This document shows positions 1 through 6,120 of a DNA stretch of 34,411 nucleotides, one piece after another. How positions within the stretch are numbered: the first letter of the stretch is position 1; every line of letters begins with the position of its first letter. The DNA is from Subdoligranulum variabile (lineage in GTDB: Bacteria > Bacillota > Clostridia > Oscillospirales > Ruminococcaceae). The stretch is taken from assembly GCA_004554775.1 (NCBI GenBank), contig SFKI01000021.1, positions 1-34,411 of the forward strand, read 5' to 3'. Below the pieces are notes generated by a model. The model was not told where the DNA came from. It worked only from the letters and a program-made list of their open reading frames with translations, and searched no databases. Made by a program: the position numbers and the translations under genes.

Positions 1-905
1 AATGGAGGCTCATCGCCCGCTTTTGCCATATCACACCGAAATTCGACCTTCAAATGCTTGTTTTGGCTCCAATATGTAAAAATTTCTCGCGTAATTTTAC
101 TCGATATGCCACGCGTTTTATTTATCAATGCCTCTAACTTGTTCGACTCTTTGATCTCAGAGACAGACGTATTAGCCAAGGATAACAGCGCCTCGAATAC
201 CTTTTCATTCGCTGTAAGTTTTCCTTCAGAGCTTTTTCTAACGAAATTATTTAACGCAATTCTGCCGGGGAGCTTTTGGTATTCTGAAAAATAAGAGAAT
301 TTGGGCAAATACTGTAGTAAATTCTTTTCGGCGAACGCATCTAACCTGTTGTTAGGAAAAGATACCTCAAACCATTTCTTAAATTCTTGCTCGGCTTCAG
401 ATAATGTACTAATACTTTTTAACTGTGCGCGCACTTCACCGATGGAATCATACGACGGAATTTGAGCTCGATCAGAGGTCTCAAATCCAAACTCTTCCAT
501 TTTCTTTTCAAATAGCGAATGAAAATTTGCATCAAAATCCCATGTACGCTTGTTCTTGTAGCCATTTGAAATAGTGACAACAGTTGAATCACCTATAAAA
601 TCAGTACCGAACTGTTTTTCCAATGCTTCAATCTCTTCGGCAGTGAATTTCCAATGCGAGATTACAACTGTATCCCCATCCTCAATAAGACCTGCCTCAA
701 AATCTGTTTGGTACATTTTTGGATACTCATACAACGCATCGTAGGTATCTTCCTTGTCGACAGGGTTTAGTTTATATAGTGCTTGGAGAATGGCGCTTTT
801 CCCGGATTCATTCTTTCCAACAAGGCAGGTCAATTGATCAATTGAAAATGTCTCAGAATCTAAAATGCACTTGTAATTTTTTATCCTGACATCAATTAGA
901 AGCAT
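1..905 (-). CDS. AAA ATPase, OLD-like (AAA_15 type), C-terminus beyond window
   Basis: The minus strand is open from ATG at 905-903 to the window edge, 301 codons without a stop. The protein starts MLLIDVRIKNYKC and has a Walker A motif GKNESGKS at residues 30-37, followed by LYKLNPVD, which is the N-terminal layout of OLD/RecF/SMC-like ATPases found as stand-alone or defence ATPases. The signature, Walker B and any TOPRIM nuclease domain would lie further on, outside the window. An AAAGGA ribosome site sits about 8 bases before the ATG. The gene starts 29 bases after the vsr stop in the same direction, so it is probably the last visible member of the restriction operon. Its base composition is markedly AT-rich compared with the host genes. 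Whether it is a nuclease, a partner of a neighbouring gene, or a separate defence system cannot be told here. Confidence 0.8.
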   Translation of the reverse strand, partial: MLLIDVRIKNYKCILDSETFSIDQLTCLVGKNESGKSAILQALYKLNPVDKEDTYDALYEYPKMYQTDFEAGLIEDGDTVVISHWKFTAEEIEALEKQFGTDFIGDSTVVTISNGYKNKRTWDFDANFHSLFEKKMEEFGFETSDRAQIPSYDSIGEVRAQLKSISTLSEAEQEFKKWFEVSFPNNRLDAFAEKNLLQYLPKFSYFSEYQKLPGRIALNNFVRKSSEGKLTANEKVFEALLSLANTSVSEIKESNKLEALINKTRGISSKITREIFTYWSQNKHLKVEFRCDMAKAGDEPP

Positions 906-934
906 TTTTTCACATCCTTTGCAGATAAAGTATA

Positions 935-1357
935 TTACCAGTCACTTTTTAGGAGGTCATCAAGCTTTGATAGCAGATTTTCAAAGTCCTGCTTAATTTC
1001 GCATTCCCAAAGCACAACAACCTTCCACCCAAGAGCCTCCAATTCTTGAATATGCTCCTGATCTCGTTGCTTTGTCCTCTCTATCTTAGGTCCCCAATAT
1101 GTTTTGTTTGACTGACTCGTATGGGCGTACCGGCTTCCACAGTCATGCCCGTGCCAGTAGCATCCGTGAATGAAAATGGCTATTCTCTTCTTGGTAAAGA
1201 CAATATCAGGCTTGCCCGGCAGCGCCTTATAATTGACCCGGTACCGGTATCCCATTGCAAAGAGGCGGCGGCGTACCATCATCTCAATGCTGGTATCCTT
1301 GCTCTTTATGTGGGACATGATTTTACTTCTCCGGTCAGAAGAGATCGTATCAGCCAT
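935..1357 (-). CDS. vsr: Very short patch repair (Vsr) mismatch endonuclease
   Basis: 140 aa, the usual Vsr length. Vsr nicks 5' of the T in T:G mismatches created when 5-methylcytosine deaminates, so it protects the genome from mutation caused by a C5-methyltransferase. The N-terminal SDRRSKIMSHIKSKDT block, the catalytic Asp in LPGKPDIVF (D51) and the zinc/catalytic segment HGCYWHGHDC (H64, H69) are present; these numbers coincide with those I recall for E. coli Vsr (D51, H64, H69). Its ATG overlaps the TAA of the upstream restriction gene (TAATG), so the two are translationally coupled. Coupling to a C5-methyltransferase two genes upstream explains its role. Confidence in function is high. 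Confidence 0.96.
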   Translation of the reverse strand: MADTISSDRRSKIMSHIKSKDTSIEMMVRRRLFAMGYRYRVNYKALPGKPDIVFTKKRIAIFIHGCYWHGHDCGSRYAHTSQSNKTYWGPKIERTKQRDQEHIQELEALGWKVVVLWECEIKQDFENLLSKLDDLLKSDW

Positions 1358-2238
1358 TATACAGCCAAATCCAGCGGAAGGTCGGAAATATCTTTCAACC
1401 GCTTCCCTTGAACCAGCGTTTCCAAAGTTTCAGCTGCATCCTCGGACCCTACTTCTTTTACAGCACGAATCAGCTCATAAAGGGCAAAGTGATAAACGCA
1501 GTCAATATCACCCGTTCCTAAAGCAAGCGAGGCAAGCCGGTTTGGCATCGGCTCCGCTGTCACTACAACAATGTGGGGCAGATGTCCCTTCCTGTTACGA
1601 ATTAAATTCAGAGCCTCAGTCCGGCTATTTTGCGCCCGGTCACTCCGCATGGTGTACTTGGCAGATACGCTGGCGTGAAGCAACGGTTTTCCGCCGTTTG
1701 CCTTGCGAATATCCGCCATTTTGCTAACATCGCTATCAACGATACACTGGGCAGCATTGATTTCGCTGTCTTCGTATAGGTCACGGTAGATGACCACATC
1801 CGGCGCGACTAAGTAATCGTTCCCCAATGCAGCCGCCAACTGAGCGTTCTGCGCGGTAAGCTCATTCAAGTATGCCAGATGCTCATACTGGGCAAAATCG
1901 CTGGTTTTCAGCTTGTTGTTATTACCAAGTTGAAGGATTGTCCATCGTCCAGGGCGAAGGTTTTGGAGGTTTGGAAAGGTTTCCCGTAAGAAATCCATAG
2001 TCAGCGTCTCAAATTGCTTGCCGAGCGTCTGACCGGAAATTTTATCAACCGTTGAAACCGCATGATGCTGCTCATCTACCAGAATATCAACAATCCTGCG
2101 GGCAATCGCCTTGGAACCCCGGCTACTGGTATCAGCGTTGGACGCCACACCAGCCGAAGTTAAAGTCAACGTATTTGTTTCAAATAACTGCTTGTGAAAG
2201 TGGAATCTCGCGTTTGCAATCAGCGCATCCATACTCAA
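1357..2238 (-). CDS. Type II restriction endonuclease, NgoMIV family (predicted G^CCGGC)
   Basis: 293 aa. The block SAKYTMRSDRAQNSRTEALN followed by IRNRKG and PHIVVVTAEPMP is the hallmark of the NgoMIV family, tetrameric enzymes that cut GCCGGC. The catalytic residues reported for NgoMIV, as I remember them (E70, D140, S185, K187, E201), all fall here at a constant +7 offset: E77 in GKQFE, D147 in APDVVIYRD, S192 and K194 in SVSAK, E208 in SRTEAL. The active site therefore looks intact. The position between S and K is Ala (Cys in the NgoMIV I recall). The gene start overlaps the 3' end of the methyltransferase gene by 59 bases and its stop overlaps vsr. GCCGGC occurs repeatedly in the flanking host genes, so survival of the host requires methylation. 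The specificity is an inference from homology. Confidence 0.93.
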   Translation of the reverse strand: MSMDALIANARFHFHKQLFETNTLTLTSAGVASNADTSSRGSKAIARRIVDILVDEQHHAVSTVDKISGQTLGKQFETLTMDFLRETFPNLQNLRPGRWTILQLGNNNKLKTSDFAQYEHLAYLNELTAQNAQLAAALGNDYLVAPDVVIYRDLYEDSEINAAQCIVDSDVSKMADIRKANGGKPLLHASVSAKYTMRSDRAQNSRTEALNLIRNRKGHLPHIVVVTAEPMPNRLASLALGTGDIDCVYHFALYELIRAVKEVGSEDAAETLETLVQGKRLKDISDLPLDLAV

Positions 2239-3166
2239 GACACTCCTTAATTTTTTCTCCTACTGCTTGGGCGACTGGGGGTGGAAAAGCGTTACCGATC
2301 ATACGGCAAGCCACCGTTTTCCGCTTGCCAAAAGTCCATGTGTCTGGAAATCCCTGAATCCTGGCCATCATCCGGCTTGTCAAGCGGGGCATTCCCTCGA
2401 ATCCGGCAGCCGGTGCTTCGTTGGCAATCCCACGGCCATCAACTCCGAGTTCAGCCCATGCGTTTCTGGCCCGTGTGGGGCCAAGATCGGGGCCTCCGTG
2501 CTTTTTGGAGCCGCCAACTAAGGTGGGGGCAATCCGATCGGCATGAGCAGCCCATTCTTTTGCGTTCTCCCAACCGTTTTCAGCCATCAAGTCATACAGT
2601 ACTTTCCCAACCGTGGGCGCACTGTCCGGCTTTTCTTCGGGATATGCAAACGCACCAATCTGGTCTTTTCGTATTCCAACAATCACGACCCGTGGCCGTA
2701 ACTGTGGAACTCCAAAATTGGATGCGTTGAGCAATTTAATGTGAGTGACATAGCCTAGTTTCTTGATTTCGGAAAAGATATGCTCCCTGTATTCATCAAA
2801 TCCAGGGTCTAAGAACCCACGCACATTTTCTAACATGACTGCCCTTGGCTTAATTTCATCAATTAGCCGGATCGCTTCCGGAAATAGGTCGCGTTCGTCG
2901 TCTTTTCCAAGCTGTTTGCCAGCAACAGAAAAGGGAGGACAGGGAACGCCACCAGCGAGTAAATCTACACCTCTATATGGATGCCCATCAAAATCGTGGA
3001 CATCGGCACAAATGACATTCCATTCCGGACGGTTTTCTTTCAAAACCTTGCAATAGTCAGCTTCATATTCCACAAGGGCGACGTGGACAAAGCCCGCCAT
3101 AGCAAGGCCCAGAGCCTGTCCACCCGCGCCGGCACAAATCTCAACGCAAGTCAATGGTTGCTGCAT
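2180..3166 (-). CDS. DNA cytosine-5 methyltransferase (predicted GCCGGC)
   Basis: 328 aa from the ATG at 3166. It transfers a methyl group from S-adenosylmethionine to C5 of cytosine and protects the DNA from the adjacent endonuclease. Motif I is VEICAGAGGQALGLAMAGF at the very N-terminus, motif IV is GGVPCPPFS with the catalytic Cys76, motif VI is ENVRGF, motif VIII is QLRPRVVIVGIR, and the C-terminal motifs IX-X include RIQGFPDTW and IGNAFPPPVAQAVG. I prefer the start at 3166 because AGGAG lies about 10 bases upstream and motif I begins almost at once. An in-frame ATG at 3229 would add 21 residues without family character and overlap the regulator gene by 17 bases; it cannot be excluded. 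The 3' end overlaps the endonuclease start by 59 bases. Confidence 0.95.
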   Translation of the reverse strand: MQQPLTCVEICAGAGGQALGLAMAGFVHVALVEYEADYCKVLKENRPEWNVICADVHDFDGHPYRGVDLLAGGVPCPPFSVAGKQLGKDDERDLFPEAIRLIDEIKPRAVMLENVRGFLDPGFDEYREHIFSEIKKLGYVTHIKLLNASNFGVPQLRPRVVIVGIRKDQIGAFAYPEEKPDSAPTVGKVLYDLMAENGWENAKEWAAHADRIAPTLVGGSKKHGGPDLGPTRARNAWAELGVDGRGIANEAPAAGFEGMPRLTSRMMARIQGFPDTWTFGKRKTVACRMIGNAFPPPVAQAVGEKIKECLEYGCADCKREIPLSQAVI

Positions 3167-3212
3167 AAAGTGATCTCTCCTGGTAATTCCGTAAAACGGG
3201 GAAACTTTGGTG

Positions 3213-3428
3213 TTATTCGTGTTCGTCATTGTCAGTAAACTCCATGATTTCGCCTATATCACAAGATAAGGTGTGGCAGATTTTATGCAGGCTTTCCATT
3301 GAAACAAACTCGTTCCGTCCCATTTTGGCCAAAACATTGAAGCTGATACCAGCCGCATCTTTTAGGTCAGTACGATTCATTTTCTTATCTATCAGCATTT
3401 TCCATAACTTATCATAGCTAACCGGCAT
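3213..3428 (-). CDS. XRE/Cro-type HTH regulator, candidate controller (C) protein of the RM system
   Basis: 71 aa, a single helix-turn-helix domain of the Cro/CI type with the pattern RTDLKDAAGISFNVLAKMGR followed by SMESLHKICHTLSCDIGEIMEF. It stands first in the operon, ahead of the methyltransferase and endonuclease. Small proteins of this kind at this position usually delay or balance restriction gene expression. GGAG lies 8 bases before the ATG. A consensus promoter overlapped by CGAAT/ATTCG half-sites lies directly upstream, which suits autoregulation. The protein is also similar to generic Firmicute XRE proteins, so the controller role is inferred from position and operator. Confidence 0.85.
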   Translation of the reverse strand: MPVSYDKLWKMLIDKKMNRTDLKDAAGISFNVLAKMGRNEFVSMESLHKICHTLSCDIGEIMEFTDNDEHE

Positions 3429-3440
3429 AACGAAATCTCC

Positions 3441-3491
3441 ATTCGTTGTCGAATTCGTTTTTATTATAGCACGTCAGGCACGAATATTCAA
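3441..3491 (-). promoter_or_regulatory. Promoter and candidate operator of the RM operon
   Basis: On the minus strand TTGAAT (3491-3486) and TATAAT (3468-3463) are separated by 17 bases, a near-perfect sigma-A promoter. CGAAT or ATTCG half-sites surround it: 3481-3485 beside the -35 in the palindrome GAATATTC (3482-3489), and 3450-3457 (CGAATTCG) plus 3441-3445 downstream of the -10. ATTCG-N4-CGAAT at 3441-3454 is a perfect dyad close to the ribosome site. The placement suits binding by the small XRE protein encoded just downstream. Confidence 0.8.
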
Positions 3492-3520
3492 GATAATCTC
3501 ACAAAAACATGAGCATCAAA

Positions 3521-3564
3521 AACAGAAAAAACCGCCCGCAGAGAGCAGCTCTCCCCGCGGGCGG
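3521..3564 (-). terminator. Rho-independent terminator of the mob-region transcript
   Basis: Read on the minus strand, CCGCCCGC (3564-3557) pairs with GCGGGCGG (3539-3532), with an inner GAGAG/CTCTC stem, and six T residues follow (3531-3526). It lies 7 bases after the stop of the 99-aa gene and separates it from the restriction operon promoter. Confidence 0.9.
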
Positions 3565-3571
3565 CGTGCCA

Positions 3572-3871
3572 TCACTTCTTGTCTTGCTGCAAGTTCTGGA
3601 TATTCTTTTTCGCTAATTCGCTGGCCGCTTTCCGGCGCTCTGCGCTGTATGGGGCGTTCAGCTTGAAACTGAACCGCCCTTTCGTGATCTCAAATATAAG
3701 GCATCCATTTTCATCGTCATCCACCAACCGGCACTCAGTTGGGTATTTTTCCGAATACTCACTTAACCTCTTTTTGAGGGAAGTGTTGTAGGTGCACACC
3801 TCAATGATGGGGCATGCCTCGTCAAAAAAGACGCTGGTTGTCTTTTGCTTCTTAGAAAGACCTGTTCTCAT
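3572..3871 (-). CDS. Small hypothetical protein of mobilizable elements (99 aa)
   Basis: 99 aa, basic N-terminus (MRTGLSKKQKTTSVFF) and a Lys-rich C-terminus, no signal peptide or membrane segment and no domain that I can name. Proteins of this general look recur next to relaxase genes in Firmicute mobile elements, but I know no function. GGAGG stands 4 bases before the ATG. It follows the relaxase gene by 145 bases and ends in a strong terminator, so it is the last gene of the mobilization transcript. Confidence 0.8.
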   Translation of the reverse strand: MRTGLSKKQKTTSVFFDEACPIIEVCTYNTSLKKRLSEYSEKYPTECRLVDDDENGCLIFEITKGRFSFKLNAPYSAERRKAASELAKKNIQNLQQDKK

Positions 3872-3987
3872 AAAACCTCCGTATTTTCACAAATTTTCTC
3901 CGGTTCTACACCGGTAAAAGTGGGCGGATTTTCAGATAGAAAGCATCCAAACAATACATGATTCAGTTCAGATTCCTCTATCCGCAA
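3868..3987 (-). CDS. Possible small ORF between mob and the 99-aa gene (39 aa, TTG start)
   Basis: A minus-strand frame from TTG at 3987-3985 encodes LRIEESELNHVLFGCFLSEN and 19 more residues, and its TGA overlaps the ATG of the next gene (ATGA at 3871-3868). The composition looks protein-like and the overlap suggests coupling. There is no ATG or GTG start in the frame after the preceding stop, and the ribosome site AAAGG is weak. It may be a remnant of a longer protein or not translated at all. Confidence 0.3.
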   Translation of the reverse strand: MRIEESELNHVLFGCFLSENPPTFTGVEPEKICENTEVL

Positions 3988-4016
3988 AAAGCCTTTTTTC
4001 TCGGCTCTACACGGGA

Positions 4017-5351
4017 TTACCGAGCATCCCGGTCATACCGACATTTTTGACTGCGTTTTTGCTCTTTTTCTACCTGCTCTTGCCGCTTGACAGCGGCTAC
4101 CGTTTCGGCTACGCGCTCCGGCCCATAGGCCCGGCACAGTCGGTCATAATCTCTGGCGGTCTCCTGCAATTCTGCATTTTCACCCTTGACCTCGGCCAAC
4201 TGCTCCTTCAAATACGGAACCTCTGTATCATATTTGCGCTGCAACAGCTCGAATTTCTGGCAGACATCCAGATAAGCCCGGTAAACGGACCGCACCACCT
4301 TGACGATCTTCTCCAGCAACGGCTTGGACTTTCTCTCCCGGTAGGATTTGGCGGACTCCATACGATCGGGGAGCGGTAGCAGGTCCTCCGGGTCGGAGGA
4401 ATACTCGGCCGCCAATTTCTCCATGTGTTTTAGTTTAGGCGCTAATAGGCGAAGTTCCGTCTGCGCTTCTTTGGCCGCCTTCTCGGCTTCGGCCTTATCT
4501 GTCCGAAGCTGGCCGATCTCCGCCTGGACCTCCGATTTTTCTGTTTGCAGCTCCGCCAGCCGCGCCTGTTCTCTTTCTACCTTAAACTGCGTCACCGTCA
4601 GATGCTCTTCGGAGCTGCCGCGCTCACCTCGCTCCACATCCACGTACCCGGCCTCACGCATATATTGGAAGAAATCGTCCTGCAACACGCTGTACGATTT
4701 TTTAAGAACAGGCTTGCCCTTCGCCGTTTTCAGCGGTTCGCCGGTGACTTCATCCAGAACTGGCTTGGACGCCCACTTCTTGCTCATGCTGACCTGCATG
4801 ACCGTTTCTTTTACCTTGCCCACCAACGACTTGTCCTTGCAGCGTTTGGACCAGCGGATTTGCTTCTCCACCACCGGTACATAGACCACATGGAGGTGGT
4901 AGTGGTACACATCCTGCCCCAGCGCCTCGGACATGGCCCGGTTGCGCTCGTCGGCGTGCATGACCGCCGATAGAATGTACTGTTCGCCGCCTACGATTTT
5001 GATTGCAGCTTGATATGCGTCGTGGTAAAATTGTTTTGCGAAATCATATCCGCCGTGGTTGAAGAAATAGGCGGAATTTACATCGAAGATCAGCTCGCCG
5101 TAGCGGAAAGCGTCCTCTTTGATACCTCGTGTGGAGATGATTCCGTTGGCCTCCATCTGTTCAAACTGTTCCAGATAGCCGCCATTCGGTTTCTTAAAGT
5201 GAACATTTAGATGGGAGCGTTCCGGGACGATATCCTGGTTGACATACGATTCTTTTTCACGCTCGTTATGTTGCTGTGCGTTTTTCAATTTGGGTATGGT
5301 AAGTCTCATATTCCTTGCGCTGGTACGATGAATACCGTCGCCTCTTGCCAT
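4017..5351 (-). CDS. mobV: MobV-family relaxase (Mob/Pre)
   Basis: 444 aa from ATG at 5351. It nicks oriT and leads the strand into a recipient using another element's secretion channel. The N-terminal MobV motif HRTSARNMRL (residues 8-17), the N-rich region SHLNVHF and the metal-binding HYHLH (H150, H152, H154) inside YHYHLHVVYVPV are clear. The C-terminal third is a long coiled coil rich in Glu/Lys/Gln, usual for the family. AAAGGAG lies 4 bases before the ATG at 5351; an upstream in-frame ATG at 5462 would place coding sequence across oriT and has no ribosome site, so I reject it. A canonical MobV nick region lies 77 bases upstream. Confidence 0.95.
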   Translation of the reverse strand: MARGDGIHRTSARNMRLTIPKLKNAQQHNEREKESYVNQDIVPERSHLNVHFKKPNGGYLEQFEQMEANGIISTRGIKEDAFRYGELIFDVNSAYFFNHGGYDFAKQFYHDAYQAAIKIVGGEQYILSAVMHADERNRAMSEALGQDVYHYHLHVVYVPVVEKQIRWSKRCKDKSLVGKVKETVMQVSMSKKWASKPVLDEVTGEPLKTAKGKPVLKKSYSVLQDDFFQYMREAGYVDVERGERGSSEEHLTVTQFKVEREQARLAELQTEKSEVQAEIGQLRTDKAEAEKAAKEAQTELRLLAPKLKHMEKLAAEYSSDPEDLLPLPDRMESAKSYRERKSKPLLEKIVKVVRSVYRAYLDVCQKFELLQRKYDTEVPYLKEQLAEVKGENAELQETARDYDRLCRAYGPERVAETVAAVKRQEQVEKEQKRSQKCRYDRDAR

Positions 5352-5408
5352 AGAACTCCTTTCTCGCCCCACAAGGGCGGTTGAGATGCGGGTAGTTTTT
5401 GGGGGATG

Positions 5409-5468
5409 CACTTCTGCGGAAGTGTAATAACCCACTATGATACTTTCATCCTGCGGCTGCAAAGTATC
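5409..5468 (-). other. oriT of MobV type: hairpin plus TAGTGGG/TTA nick region
   Basis: On the minus strand an inverted repeat GATACTTT (5468-5461) ... AAAGTATC (5446-5439) with a 14-base loop is followed directly by ATAGTGGGTTATTAC. This matches the layout of the pMV158 oriT as I remember it, where a hairpin ending in AAAGTAT precedes TAGTGTG/TTA. By analogy the nick falls between 5431 and 5430. A second perfect hairpin, CACTTC-TGCG-GAAGTG (5409-5424), follows. The site lies just upstream of the relaxase gene, as in other MobV elements. Confidence 0.85.
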
Positions 5469-5886
5469 GTGGGCTCTCCGAGGGGGAGTGCGGCTCCTTC
5501 GGGAGCCTCACCGCCTTTTTCGGCTTGCAGGTGATTCCCACAGCCTCAAAACGCGGTGTGACCGGCGCACTTTTCGCAACCGTGTTTGCTGCAATTCCGC
5601 CGCCCACGGGCCGGGAAAATCCACCGGATTCTCCCGGCCTTAGCCATCTCCAAATCATCTCCGGCCTAAGAGCCGCCGCAAGCGGCGGTTGGCCTCCGAA
5701 ACGCCTCGCTGCGGCTCGGTGTGCGGATTTCTCGATGGGGACGGGGATGCGGAAAGCGTGTGCTGCCAATCAATTTGCCTTGCCGGCCAGCCACAGGAGC
5801 GTGTCACGCTCCTGTCCATGCCAACAGAGAGAAATTGACTTTGGCACTAATTTCATCTGCGGGATTAGTATAAAAGTAAACACATG
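5469..5886. other. Non-coding mobilization region with further hairpins
   Basis: No convincing gene. GGCTCC-TTCG-GGAGCC (5492-5507) is a perfect stem with a stable UUCG-type loop, and ACAGGAGCG-TGTCA-CGCTCCTGT (5793-5815) is a second long stem. The open frame on the minus strand 5446-5769 has low-complexity Arg/Ala/Pro content, crosses oriT and has no ribosome site, so it is not called. The stems may bind relaxosome proteins or act as conversion signals for single-stranded DNA; this is inference. Confidence 0.6.
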
Positions 5887-6120
5887 TTACCAGCGAAAAT
5901 CCGGGAATACGCCGCGCCGGTCCAGGTACGCCTGCCGTGCCTGTTCCCGTTCTTCCGCGCTGGGTGCGGTCTTATATTTTGCATACAGCTCATGCCGCAC
6001 CAAGGCGTCCAGCTTCTGCTCCAACCCCTGCCGGATTTCATCCTCGTATTCGTCATCGTAGCCGAGGTGATACTCCACCAGCGCCACGAACAAGTCATAG
6101 GGAATTTGCACATTCTTCAT
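5887..6120 (-). CDS. Small acidic protein of mobilizable elements (77 aa)
   Basis: 77 aa, N-terminal MKNVQIPYDLFVALVEYHLG, an acidic stretch DDEYEDEIRQGLEQKLDAL, and a conserved-looking RHELYAKYKTAPSAEEREQA tail ending in DFRW. I have seen very similar small proteins beside replication/mobilization genes of Firmicute elements, but no function is known to me. The ATG overlaps the stop of the RepA-like gene by 4 bases (ATGA), so it is translated together with it. No terminator is obvious after it. Confidence 0.8.
   Translation of the reverse strand: MKNVQIPYDLFVALVEYHLGYDDEYEDEIRQGLEQKLDALVRHELYAKYKTAPSAEEREQARQAYLDRRGVFPDFRW

Noticed and set aside
5530..5545. ATTCCCAC near 5535, similar to the guaA end core, as a second att site
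   Set aside because: Only about 8 bases match, and it lies inside the mobilization region between oriT and the RepA operon, so it cannot bound the element.
5446..5769. 107-codon minus-strand frame across the oriT region
   Set aside because: Low-complexity Arg/Ala/Pro content, crosses the oriT hairpin, and lacks a ribosome site.
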